Assembly: GCA_019423725.1 (NCBI GenBank)
Contig: JAHZAW010000032.1
Span: 1 to 27,892 of the forward strand
Source of the DNA: Clostridiales bacterium
GTDB lineage: Bacteria > Bacillota > Clostridia > Lachnospirales > Anaerotignaceae
Reading direction: 5' to 3'
DNA: 27,892 bases
Shown: one piece after another, positions 1-8,100 of the stretch
Layout: each line of letters opens with the position of its first letter
Numbering within the stretch: position 1 is the stretch's first letter
Position numbers and translations under genes: made by a program
The notes under the pieces: model-generated
The model's input: only the letters and a program-made list of their open reading frames with translations
The model's database searches: none
What the model was told of the DNA's origin: nothing

Positions 1-621
1 GATAACCCTGTATTGATAAATGATCCAAGATTTTCTCCTGCTGGAGTACTGGCACCTAAATCAAAGGCTGACCTTGCTTTTATTATGCATTCTCTCTCTT
101 GGCTTGCATCCAATGGAACGGCAGCAATAGTATGTTTCCCCGGTATTATGTACCGTGGAGGTGCTGAAAAGAAGATCCGCCAGTATCTTATTGATAATAA
201 CTTTATTGACTGTATCATTCAGCTGCCCAGCAATCTGTTTTTTGGAACAAGTATTGCTACCTGCATAATGGTTTTGAAGAAAAATAAGGTTGATAATAAA
301 ACACTGTTTATTGATGCCTCTTCAGAATTTGTAAAAGTTACAAACAATAATAAGCTGACTGATGAAAACATTTCCCATATTGTGGACGAATTTGTATCCC
401 GTGAGGATAAAGACCATTTTGCCCGCTGTGTACCCTATGAGGAAATAAAGGAAAATGACTATAACCTGACAGTAAGCACCTATGTAGAGGCGGAAGACAC
501 CAGAGAAGTGATAGATATTGTAAAGCTCAATGCCGAAATAGAACAGATAGTAGCAAGGGAACAGAAACTTAGAAACGAGATAAACAGGATAATTATGGAG
601 ATAGAGGGGTCAGAAGAATAG
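1..621 (+). CDS. hsdM: Type I restriction-modification DNA methyltransferase subunit HsdM (3' part)
   Basis: This is the C-terminal 206 residues of the N6-adenine methyltransferase subunit of a type I restriction-modification system. The frame is open from the first base, so the gene begins outside the window. The visible part starts with DNPVLINDPRFSPAGVL, which in HsdM proteins follows shortly after the catalytic NPP[FY] motif, so the SAM-binding and catalytic motifs lie upstream. The segment AKSKADLAF-like (here APKSKADLAFIMH) and GGAEKKIRQYLI are typical of the family's C-terminal half. The last 30 residues are predicted helical and charged, as expected for the region contacting HsdS. The TAG stop overlaps the GTG of the next gene by one base, so the genes are translationally coupled. 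HsdM with HsdS methylates the recognition site; this part looks intact. Confidence 0.93.
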   Translation, partial: DNPVLINDPRFSPAGVLAPKSKADLAFIMHSLSWLASNGTAAIVCFPGIMYRGGAEKKIRQYLIDNNFIDCIIQLPSNLFFGTSIATCIMVLKKNKVDNKTLFIDASSEFVKVTNNNKLTDENISHIVDEFVSREDKDHFARCVPYEEIKENDYNLTVSTYVEAEDTREVIDIVKLNAEIEQIVAREQKLRNEINRIIMEIEGSEE

Positions 622-1268
622 TGAATTGTTATGGAGCTTACATTGAAATAGGATTACCTATTATTGCTATTATAATTTCTTTAATTGCTGTTTTTCAGAC
701 AAATAAACAAATTAAACTTAGTAATAAGCACAATTTATTTGATAGAAGGCTGAATACATATTTAATGATAAAGGAATTCATTGATTCTTATAAAGAATAT
801 TCTGTAAAAAGTAAACTGTCAAATGATACTGATTTATCTCTGTATTCTGGATTGATTTTAATGAATTTAATGAACAATCTATATTTTGAGCCGGTTATGG
901 ATGAAATTTATGACAGCCCATTAAATAGAACAAAAATAAAAGAATTTTACTTGAAAATAACTGGGATACGAAGAATAGCAACTGAGATAGATATGATATT
1001 TACTTCTGATATTTCAAAGCCGATAAATGATTTTTTGACAGCTTACGAAAATACCATAGTAGAATTGTATAAATATTATTCGACTTTAAAATTTGCTGAA
1101 TGTGACCCTGGTTTAAAAAATCTCAGCTATGAAGATAAAGCTCGCCAAGTTGGTGAGGAAAAATTCAGGAAAAAAGTATGTGATGAACTTAATCAATTGA
1201 ATCGTACCTATAGTAAGATATTAGAAGAAAATATTGAAGCAAATATGAAAAGATATATAAAATTTTAA
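621..1268 (+). CDS. Membrane-anchored protein of unknown function inside the hsd operon
   Basis: I do not recognise a named family. The 215-residue product has one hydrophobic segment near the N terminus (about residues 9-25, rich in Ile, Leu and Ala) followed by a Lys/Asn/Gln-rich stretch. The remaining 190 residues are hydrophilic and probably mostly helical, so the likely topology is a short N-terminal anchor with a cytoplasmic domain. The start is a GTG overlapping the hsdM stop by one base, with GAGGGG 11 bases upstream; the next in-frame ATG lies after the anchor. The gene is visibly more AT-rich than hsdM and the right half of the window, suggesting separate acquisition. Its place between hsdM and hsdS suggests an accessory or defence role, but nothing in the sequence names that role. 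Confidence 0.8.
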   Translation: MNCYGAYIEIGLPIIAIIISLIAVFQTNKQIKLSNKHNLFDRRLNTYLMIKEFIDSYKEYSVKSKLSNDTDLSLYSGLILMNLMNNLYFEPVMDEIYDSPLNRTKIKEFYLKITGIRRIATEIDMIFTSDISKPINDFLTAYENTIVELYKYYSTLKFAECDPGLKNLSYEDKARQVGEEKFRKKVCDELNQLNRTYSKILEENIEANMKRYIKF

Positions 1269-1291
1269 TAATTAAGAAGTGGGATGGAAAA

Positions 1292-2476
1292 ATGTATAAA
1301 CTAGATAAATTGATACAAGAATTTTGCCCCAATGGTGTTGAGATCACTACTTTTGGTAAAGTGGTAAATTATGAACAACCATCAAAATATATTGTAAATA
1401 GTACAAATTATAGCGACGATTTTAATACTCCGGTTTTGACTGCAGGCCAAACATTTGTTTTGGGTTATACTGATGAAACAGATGGCATTTACTACGCAAA
1501 TAAAGATAATCCTGTAATAATTTTTGATGATTTTACAGGAGCGTTTAAGTGGGTTGACTTTCCGTTTAAAGTAAAGTCATCAGCAATGAAGCTATTGACT
1601 GCTGATGAAGCACAAGCTGATTTAAGATACATATATCATATGATGGGACACATAGGATTTACATCTGATGAGCATAAGCGTCTTTGGATTGGAACATACT
1701 CAAATTTTAAACTTCCAATTCCCCCTCTCCCAGTCCAGCAGGAAATTATCCGTATACTGGATAATTTTACAGAGCTGACCGCAGAGCTGACCGCAGAGCT
1801 GACCGCAAGAAAAAAGCAGTATGAGTATTATAGGGATAGTTTGCTGACTTTTGGGGATGAGGTAGAATGGTCTTTTTTGGGTGATATATCGGAAATAACA
1901 GATTATGTCGCAAACGGTAGCTTTGCAAGCTTAAAAGAAAATGTTAATTATAAAAGTACTTCTGATTATGCAGTACTTATAAGAACTGCTGATTTTTCGT
2001 CTAATTTTAATACTAAAAATATGGTTTATATTGATAAACAGGCATATGAGTTTCTTGAAAAAACTAAGCTGTTTGGTGGTGAAATTATAATAAATAATGT
2101 TGGGGCAGGTGTGGGTACAACATTTAGATGTCCATTTCTTAATACACATATGAGTTTAGCACCAAATTCTGTTATGGTTAAAACTAAAAATGACTCATTT
2201 TATTATTATTGGTTTAAGAGTAAGTGGGGGCAATCAGCAATATATAAAATTATAGGTAAAAGTGCAATGCCTAAATTTAATAAAACTGGACTTAGAGGAA
2301 TAAAAGTCCCTGTTGTCCCTGAAGAAATTCAGAATAAAATCGTTTCCATCCTAGACCGCTTTGAAACCCTCTGCAATGATATTACCAGCGGCCTTCCTGC
2401 TGAGATTGAAGCCAGACAAAAGCAATATGAATATTATAGGGACAAGCTGCTGACATTTAAGCCATTGGAGGTGTAA
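1292..2476 (+). CDS. hsdS: Type I restriction-modification specificity subunit HsdS
   Basis: HsdS selects the bipartite DNA target for both methylation and restriction. The 394-residue protein shows the standard layout: target recognition domain 1 (about residues 1-145), a central conserved spacer (about 146-188), target recognition domain 2 (about 195-340) and a C-terminal conserved helix (about 341-390). The two conserved boxes end in KQYEYYRDSLLTF and KQYEYYRDKLLTF, the internal duplication expected in HsdS. The central spacer contains TEL-TAEL-TAEL-TA at residues 160-172, encoded by three perfect 12-bp repeats, as in the EcoR124 family. Both recognition domains are AT-rich compared with the conserved boxes. 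No stop or frameshift interrupts it, so specificity and modification should be functional. Confidence 0.94.
   Translation: MYKLDKLIQEFCPNGVEITTFGKVVNYEQPSKYIVNSTNYSDDFNTPVLTAGQTFVLGYTDETDGIYYANKDNPVIIFDDFTGAFKWVDFPFKVKSSAMKLLTADEAQADLRYIYHMMGHIGFTSDEHKRLWIGTYSNFKLPIPPLPVQQEIIRILDNFTELTAELTAELTARKKQYEYYRDSLLTFGDEVEWSFLGDISEITDYVANGSFASLKENVNYKSTSDYAVLIRTADFSSNFNTKNMVYIDKQAYEFLEKTKLFGGEIIINNVGAGVGTTFRCPFLNTHMSLAPNSVMVKTKNDSFYYYWFKSKWGQSAIYKIIGKSAMPKFNKTGLRGIKVPVVPEEIQNKIVSILDRFETLCNDITSGLPAEIEARQKQYEYYRDKLLTFKPLEV
1772..1807 (+). repeat. Three perfect 12-bp tandem repeats in the HsdS central spacer (TAEL type)
   Basis: The unit GAGCTGACCGCA occurs three times in a row without any mismatch and is read as ELTA-ELTA-ELTA. 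Because 12 bp is a whole number of codons, gain or loss of a unit changes the spacer helix by four residues without a frameshift. In the EcoR124I/EcoR124II pair, two versus three TAEL copies change the non-specific gap in the recognition site by one base pair. Confidence 0.9.
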
Positions 2477-2482
2477 GAAAGC

Positions 2483-4648
2483 ATGGCTAGAATATTTACA
2501 TCAACAGATGTTAAACGTTTGATTGGTGAACATCAAGGCTATCTTTCGGATTTAAAAGAGGCTGAAAAAGAGGCTGAAAAATATCGTAATGAAATTATGC
2601 GGGCTGCAGATTTACTTGCTGAGCAAGAAGTACAAAAAATTCTAAAGGATATTCCTGTTGAAGAAATTAATCGAGACAAACGCGGTTTTAGAGTTAAAGC
2701 TTTAAGGGAATACGGATTTTCAAATATTGCAGATATTATATCAGCTTCTGTTTACAGTATTGCTTCTGTTCAAGGAATCAGTGAAGATGGTGCTTATGAT
2801 ATTAAGCGTATAGCTAATAAATTATCATATCAAGCAAGTAAAGATATAAAGATTAAGCTTAGTTTAGACAACAAGACTCCCGCTGCAACAGAGCTGGTGT
2901 CAGCAATATGCAAGTACAAAAGAAGTTTAGAGCCTGCAGAAAGTTGCCATAAAATTTTGATGGAGAACTCTCAAAAAATTAAATATGCACTTGAAGATAT
3001 ATTATCTGGGCAGAGCGTATTTAAATGGATATTTACTTCAAAACTTAAAAAACAGAGAGCTGAAGATGCATATAAATTTCTGAAAAACCTTTCAGAAGGA
3101 GAATATGCAAGAGCGGTACAAAAAGTACTATATGAACTGGAATCTGTTAGGAATATTTCGGGAAGCGATGCTTGGGAAGATTTTGAAAAAAATTCTATTA
3201 AATTTTTTAATTGTCTTGAAGATGTGCGGCCTGGTCTTATGGGTACTGATGACACAGTTTATGGGCTGCCTGACGATCTAGCTCGTGAAATTCAGGAGGA
3301 ATGCTTTTTCCCTGATGGGCTTCTTTGTGAACTTCGAAGGTATCAAGAATGGGGAGTTAAGTATATTCTTCATCAAGAAAGAGTATTGCTGGGTGATGAA
3401 ATGGGTTTAGGTAAAACTATACAAGCTATTGCAGCTATGGTCTCGCTTAAAAATACCGGTGCAACTCATTTTATCGTTGTTTGTCCTGCAAGTGTAATTG
3501 AAAATTGGTGCCGTGAAATTAATAAACATAGCCGCTTATCAGTAACTAAGGTGCATGGCCGTGAAAAAATGTCTGCACTGCAGTATTGGATTGATAATGG
3601 TGGTGTAGCGGTGACTACATACGAGACAACAGGTTATTTTTTGTTGGAAGACAGTTTTAAGTTCTCTATGTTAACGGTTGATGAGGCTCACTATATCAAA
3701 AATCCAGATGCGATTAGAACTAACAATGTCAAAGAGCTTGCTATGCATGCTGAAAGATTGTTGTTTATGACAGGTACGGCACTTGAAAACAGAGTGGATG
3801 AAATGATTGAACTTATTAATATCCTTCAACCGAATGTAGCTTCTCAGGTGAGGGGAATCGCTTCTCTTTCTTATGCACCTCAATTTCGTAAGAAGATTGC
3901 ACCTGTATACTATAGAAGAAAGAGGGAAGATGTGTTAACTGAACTTCCTGAACTTATTGAAAACCAAGAATGGTGTGTACTACGAGGAGAGGAAGAAGAA
4001 GCTTACGAATATGCAGTGCTTAATAGACATTATAACGGTGCTAGGCGTGTTTCTTGGAATATAGATGATCTCCATAAATCGTCTAAGGCAAATAGAATGA
4101 TGGAACTTATTAAAGAGGCAGAATCGGAAGGCAGAAAAGTCATAGTTTTCTCATTTTTTCTGGATACAATTCGTAAAATTTCTCTTTTGTTGGGTACTAA
4201 ATGTATAGAACCTATAAATGGATCGGTGTCACCAAAGAGAAGACAAGAAATAATTGATGAATTTGATAGTGCACCGGCTGGAACCGTTCTTTTAGCACAG
4301 ATTCAAGCAGGAGGAACGGGACTTAATATTCAGTCAGCTAGTGTTGTAATTATTTGTGAACCTCAGTTGAAACCATCTATTGAAAATCAGGCTATTTCCA
4401 GAGCCTATCGAATGGGACAAACAAGAAATGTATTAGTATATCGCTTACTTTGTCAAAATACGATAGATGAAAAAATTACTGATCTTTTGGAACAGAAACA
4501 GACAGCTTTTGATGCATTTGCTGATAAATCAGAGGCTGCAAAAGAAAGCCTGGAACTGGATGAAAAAACATTTGGAAATATTATTAAAGAAGAAATTGAT
4601 CGTATCAATGCAAAGAATAATAATGTGACAAATTCCGATAGGGAGTGA
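2483..4648 (+). CDS. SNF2-family DNA-dependent ATPase with helix-hairpin-helix-like N-terminal region
   Basis: This 721-residue protein is a superfamily 2 ATPase of the SNF2/RapA kind, a DNA translocase or remodeller. Visible motifs are Walker A GDEMGLGKT (residues 304-312), Walker B DEAH (400-403), motif III MTGTALENR (429-437) and, in the second RecA-like domain, QAGGTGLNIQSA and AISRAYRMGQ with the arginine finger. The first 300 residues are not helicase: residues 20-60 are a charged coiled-coil-like helix, and about 74-115 resemble a helix-hairpin-helix DNA-binding element (SVQGISEDGAYDIKRIA). The gene starts at an ATG with GGAGGTG about 10 bases upstream, 6 bp after the hsdS stop, and ends 4 bp before hsdR, so it belongs to the operon. 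SNF2 ATPases occur in other defence systems such as DISARM. Its role here is not known. Confidence 0.9.
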   Translation: MARIFTSTDVKRLIGEHQGYLSDLKEAEKEAEKYRNEIMRAADLLAEQEVQKILKDIPVEEINRDKRGFRVKALREYGFSNIADIISASVYSIASVQGISEDGAYDIKRIANKLSYQASKDIKIKLSLDNKTPAATELVSAICKYKRSLEPAESCHKILMENSQKIKYALEDILSGQSVFKWIFTSKLKKQRAEDAYKFLKNLSEGEYARAVQKVLYELESVRNISGSDAWEDFEKNSIKFFNCLEDVRPGLMGTDDTVYGLPDDLAREIQEECFFPDGLLCELRRYQEWGVKYILHQERVLLGDEMGLGKTIQAIAAMVSLKNTGATHFIVVCPASVIENWCREINKHSRLSVTKVHGREKMSALQYWIDNGGVAVTTYETTGYFLLEDSFKFSMLTVDEAHYIKNPDAIRTNNVKELAMHAERLLFMTGTALENRVDEMIELINILQPNVASQVRGIASLSYAPQFRKKIAPVYYRRKREDVLTELPELIENQEWCVLRGEEEEAYEYAVLNRHYNGARRVSWNIDDLHKSSKANRMMELIKEAESEGRKVIVFSFFLDTIRKISLLLGTKCIEPINGSVSPKRRQEIIDEFDSAPAGTVLLAQIQAGGTGLNIQSASVVIICEPQLKPSIENQAISRAYRMGQTRNVLVYRLLCQNTIDEKITDLLEQKQTAFDAFADKSEAAKESLELDEKTFGNIIKEEIDRINAKNNNVTNSDRE

Positions 4649-4652
4649 TTTT

Positions 4653-5639
4653 GTGGCTTATATTAATATTGTGGCTTCAACTAACGAAAGCACTGTTGTA
4701 ACTGAATACAGCCCAGAGAAGAAGCGTTCTGACGCATACCAAAGCGAAGCGGAGCTTGAGGCTGCCTTTATAAATATGCTTGGCGAACAGGGTTATGAGT
4801 ATGTGACTATACATAATGAGAAAGATTTGATTTCCAATCTCCGTATACAGCTGGAAAGGCTCAATCAATACAGTTTTACAGATAAGGAATGGGAAAGTTT
4901 CTTTAAAAACAAGATAGCCAATGCCAATGAAGGAATTGTTGAAAAGACAAGGAAGATACAGGAGGACTATGTTCAGAATCTGACCTGTGAAGACGGAACG
5001 ACCATGAACATATCGCTTATTGACAAGAAGAACATACATAATAACCGTTTACAGGTAATAAACCAGTATGAGGAAAGCGGCGGAAGCCATGACACAAGAT
5101 ATGATGTTACTATTTTAGTAAATGGACTGCCTCTTGTGCATGTAGAACTTAAACGCCGTGGTATAGCCATAAAGGAAGCCTTTAATCAGATAGACAGATA
5201 TCAGAGGGACAGTTTTTGGGCTGGTTCAGGGCTTTATGAGTATGTACAGATATTTGTGATATCCAATGGCACAAACACAAAATATTATTCAAATACAACA
5301 AGATTCAGCCACATAAAGGAGAATGAAACCACATCCAGAAGGAAAGTCAAAAAAACTTCCGACAGTTTTGAATTTACTTCATACTGGGCAGATGGAAAGA
5401 ACAAACCGATAACTGATCTTGTGGATTTTACAAAGACATTTTTTGCGAAACATACGATATTGAATATTTTAATAAAATACTGTGTTTTTACAACGGAAGA
5501 TGTTCTTATGGTAATGAGGCCATATCAGATAGTTGCCACGGAATGTATTTTGAACAGGATAGAGGTATCGACTAACTATAAGAAGACAGGTACCATTGAA
5601 GCCGGCGGATATATATGGCATACCACAGGAAGCGGATAA
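4653..5639 (+). CDS. hsdR: HsdR N-terminal piece: nuclease domain up to Walker A
   Basis: As read, this is a 328-residue product starting at GTG, with GGGAG seven bases upstream and only 4 bp after the SNF2 gene. It contains the PD-(D/E)xK nuclease (RYDVTILVNG then VELKRRG) and ends immediately after GSG of the ATP-binding loop. A free product would have the cleavage residues but no translocation motor, so it should be unable to restrict in the normal type I manner. It may be unstable, or may still bind HsdM/HsdS weakly; neither can be judged from sequence. Confidence 0.85.
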   Translation: MAYINIVASTNESTVVTEYSPEKKRSDAYQSEAELEAAFINMLGEQGYEYVTIHNEKDLISNLRIQLERLNQYSFTDKEWESFFKNKIANANEGIVEKTRKIQEDYVQNLTCEDGTTMNISLIDKKNIHNNRLQVINQYEESGGSHDTRYDVTILVNGLPLVHVELKRRGIAIKEAFNQIDRYQRDSFWAGSGLYEYVQIFVISNGTNTKYYSNTTRFSHIKENETTSRRKVKKTSDSFEFTSYWADGKNKPITDLVDFTKTFFAKHTILNILIKYCVFTTEDVLMVMRPYQIVATECILNRIEVSTNYKKTGTIEAGGYIWHTTGSG

Positions 5640-5642
5640 ACT

Positions 5643-7790
5643 TTGACATCATTTCAGACAGCGCAGCTTGCTACAAGTCTGCCTTATATTGATAAGGTGC
5701 TTTTTGTAGTTGACCGTAAAGATTTGGACTATCAGACCATAAAAGAATATGAGAGATTTGAAAAAGGGACAGTAACACCTAACAGAAATACTGATATTTT
5801 AAAAAGGCAGCTTGAAGATAGGGACGAAAGAGGAAATTATCACCCTTATAAAATCATAGTTACTACCATTCAGAAGCTTGATGTATTTATAAATAAAAAT
5901 CCAAATCATCCAATAAGGGAAAAACATATAGTTCTTATATTTGATGAATGCCACCGCAGCCAGTTTGGAGATATGCATACCCGTATTGTAGGAGGCACCA
6001 TCAAAAAGGGTGAAAAAACTATCAAGGTAGATAAGTATTTCAAAAATTATCATATTTTTGGATTTACGGGAACGCCGATTTTTTCGGTTAATGCAGGAAC
6101 GGGCGGCAATCCTAATTTGAGGACTACAGAGCAGGCCTTTGGGGAAAAACTCCATACATATACCATTGTTGACGCCATAAATGATGGAAATGTTCTGCCA
6201 TTTCGTATTGATTATATTAATACCATAAGACAGAAAGAGACTGATAATGATAAAAAGGTTGCTGCCATAGATACTGAGGAAGCACTTTCATCTCCTGAAC
6301 GTATTTCTGAGGTGGTAAAGTATATATTGGAGCATTTTGACCAGAAGACCAATAGAAATATTTATTATAATCTGAAGGGCCAGCGTGTAAATGGCTTTAA
6401 CTCCATGTTTGCGGTCAGTTCAATTCCCATGTGTAAAAAGTATTACTTGGAGTTTAAAAAACAGATAGAACAGACCCATAAAAATCTTACCATTGCTACT
6501 ATTTTTTCATTTGTACAAAATGAGGAGGACAGTTCCAACGGAATACTTGAAGATGAATCCTTTGACACAGATGGACTGGATCAGAGTTCCAGAGACTTTC
6601 TGGATATGGCGATAAGTGACTACAATAAAATTTTTAAAACCAACTATGACACTTCAAGTAAAGGTTTTCAAGATTATTATAAAGACTTGTCAGATAAGGT
6701 TAAGAATAGAGAAGTTGATCTGCTTATTGTAGTAAATATGTTTTTGACTGGTTTTGACGCAAAGACACTGAATACGCTCTGGGTTGACAAAAATCTCAAG
6801 ATGCATGGACTTATACAGGCATTTTCAAGGACTAACCGTATTTTAAACTCTGTAAAATCCTTTGGAAATATTGTATGTTTCAGGGATCTTGAACAGGAGA
6901 CCAATGATGCCATTGCTTTATTTGGAGATAAAGAGGCAAATGGTATTGTTCTGTTGAAATCCTATGAAGATTATTATTATGGATGTGTCGATGATAAGGG
7001 GCATGAAATAAAGGGATATGAAGAGAGGATAAATGAGCTTATTGAAAAATTCCCTCTTGGACAGCCTATCATAGGAGAGCAGAACAAAAAAGATTTTATT
7101 GTACTTTTTGGAAATATACTCAGACTTAGAAATATACTTTCTGCATTTGACCGTTTTGCCGGAAACGAAATATTATCGCCAATAGATTTCCAGGACTACA
7201 CAGGAACATATCACGATGTATATGCTGAGATTAAGCCTAAAATAGGTGAAAAAGACAGCATAATGGATGATGTTGTTTTTGAATTAGAGCTTGTAAAACA
7301 GGTTGAAGTAAATATTGATTATATTCTTATGTTGGTTGCAAAATACCATGACAGCAACTGTAAGGATAAAGAAATACTTGTTGCCATAGACAAAGCCATA
7401 AAATCAAGTCTGCAGCTGAGATCTAAGAAAGAGCTCATTGAAAACTTTATTGAGACCATAAATACAAGTACGGATGTGGATGCTGACTGGAAACGCTTTG
7501 TTATTCATCAGCGTGAAGCTGATATCAAAAAGCTCATAGAAGAAGAAAAACTTAAACCCGAAGAGACGAAAAAGTTTGTCGAGAATGCGTTCCGAGATGG
7601 AGTAGTAAAAACAACAGGAACTGATATTGATAAACTTATACCATCAATTACCCGGTTTGGTGGCAGTGGATTAAGAGACCAGAAAAAACAGACGATAATA
7701 GAAAAACTGAAAGCGTTTTTTGAAAAATATTTTGGCCTTGTTAATCCAGCTGAACCTATAATTACGAATGCAGATAGCAAAGAACAGTAA
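5643..7790 (+). CDS. hsdR: HsdR C-terminal piece: RecA-like motor domains and assembly region
   Basis: This continuation lies in the same frame as the N-terminal piece. The first possible start is TTG one codon after the stop, with AGGAAG-like bases about 11 nt upstream, so reinitiation is conceivable but weak. It holds FDECHRSQFG (Walker B), FGFTGTP (motif III), LTGFDAKTLNTLWVDK and LIQAFSRTNRI (motifs V-VI), then a helical C-terminal region of about 250 residues that in HsdR binds the methylase core. Without the Walker A lysine it could not hydrolyse ATP even if made. Confidence 0.8.
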   Translation: MTSFQTAQLATSLPYIDKVLFVVDRKDLDYQTIKEYERFEKGTVTPNRNTDILKRQLEDRDERGNYHPYKIIVTTIQKLDVFINKNPNHPIREKHIVLIFDECHRSQFGDMHTRIVGGTIKKGEKTIKVDKYFKNYHIFGFTGTPIFSVNAGTGGNPNLRTTEQAFGEKLHTYTIVDAINDGNVLPFRIDYINTIRQKETDNDKKVAAIDTEEALSSPERISEVVKYILEHFDQKTNRNIYYNLKGQRVNGFNSMFAVSSIPMCKKYYLEFKKQIEQTHKNLTIATIFSFVQNEEDSSNGILEDESFDTDGLDQSSRDFLDMAISDYNKIFKTNYDTSSKGFQDYYKDLSDKVKNREVDLLIVVNMFLTGFDAKTLNTLWVDKNLKMHGLIQAFSRTNRILNSVKSFGNIVCFRDLEQETNDAIALFGDKEANGIVLLKSYEDYYYGCVDDKGHEIKGYEERINELIEKFPLGQPIIGEQNKKDFIVLFGNILRLRNILSAFDRFAGNEILSPIDFQDYTGTYHDVYAEIKPKIGEKDSIMDDVVFELELVKQVEVNIDYILMLVAKYHDSNCKDKEILVAIDKAIKSSLQLRSKKELIENFIETINTSTDVDADWKRFVIHQREADIKKLIEEEKLKPEETKKFVENAFRDGVVKTTGTDIDKLIPSITRFGGSGLRDQKKQTIIEKLKAFFEKYFGLVNPAEPIITNADSKEQ

Positions 7791-8100
7791 AATGACCTTT
7801 AATATCGCAGCTATATGGTAAATTGGTGATTTTAAGCTGTTTTTTATTAATTTACATATATGTAAAAGGATATCGTGCTTTATAATTTATGATGACATAC
7901 ACCTATTTACTGCTCATAATTATTAATATGAAAATTAAGCCAATATAGTTGCTGACATCAATTGACGATAGAAATAAAGTATGATAAACTTTCCATAAGT
8001 ACGAAAAATATAGTTGTTTTTGGTACGATAACGAAAGGGTAATTTTATATTATTTCGAACAGAGAATTGAACGGTTTATATTTAAAATGGTTGTTTAGAA
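7791..8100. other. AT-rich non-coding stretch between the hsd island and the gap remnant
   Basis: No convincing gene is seen on either strand in these 310 bases. Just after hsdR, CAGCT (7808-7812) and AGCTG before a run of six T could form a weak terminator ending near 7846. A perfect 16-bp palindrome, TTTACATATATGTAAA, occupies 7851-7866. TTGACG at 7962 followed 17 bases later by TAAACT could be a promoter, but nothing obvious is transcribed from it. Short near-repeats, AATATAGTTG at about 7943 and 8009, and TACGA around 8000 and 8023, are present. The stretch ends abruptly where homology to gap begins at about 8101. Confidence 0.6.
7851..7866. repeat. Perfect 16-bp palindrome
   Basis: TTTACATATATGTAAA reads identically on both strands. 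It lies about 60 bp downstream of hsdR in non-coding DNA. It could be a binding site for a dimeric regulator or an integration-related site; no gene start is close enough to decide. Confidence 0.5.

Larger units (their letters stand above)
4653..7790 (+). pseudogene. hsdR: Type I restriction endonuclease subunit HsdR, interrupted by an in-frame TAA at the Walker A lysine
   Basis: This is the motor and nuclease subunit of the type I system, 1045 codons long, near the usual HsdR length. The two parts, 4653-5639 and 5643-7790, are in the same reading frame and are separated only by TAA at 5637-5639. In intact relatives this region reads GGYIWHTTGSGKT; here it reads GSG-stop-T, so one AAA-to-TAA change removes the ATP-binding lysine and ends translation. 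The nuclease domain is intact: D151, E165 and K167 in the ELK motif, with the QxxxY pair Q179/Y183. The downstream part keeps DECH, TGTP and the GLIQAFSRTNR motif VI, and no second defect is visible. The allele therefore looks recently disabled, or the base is a sequence error. Confidence 0.9.

Noticed and set aside
5630..5645. Frameshift between two separate hsdR genes
   Set aside because: Both parts are in the same frame (4653 and 5643 differ by a multiple of three) and the flanking residues match the family without loss, so this is a nonsense codon, not a frameshift.
7962..7990. TTGACG-17-TAAACT as a promoter
   Set aside because: The -10 is poor and the only downstream reading frame is the gap remnant, which lacks a start; kept only as a note.
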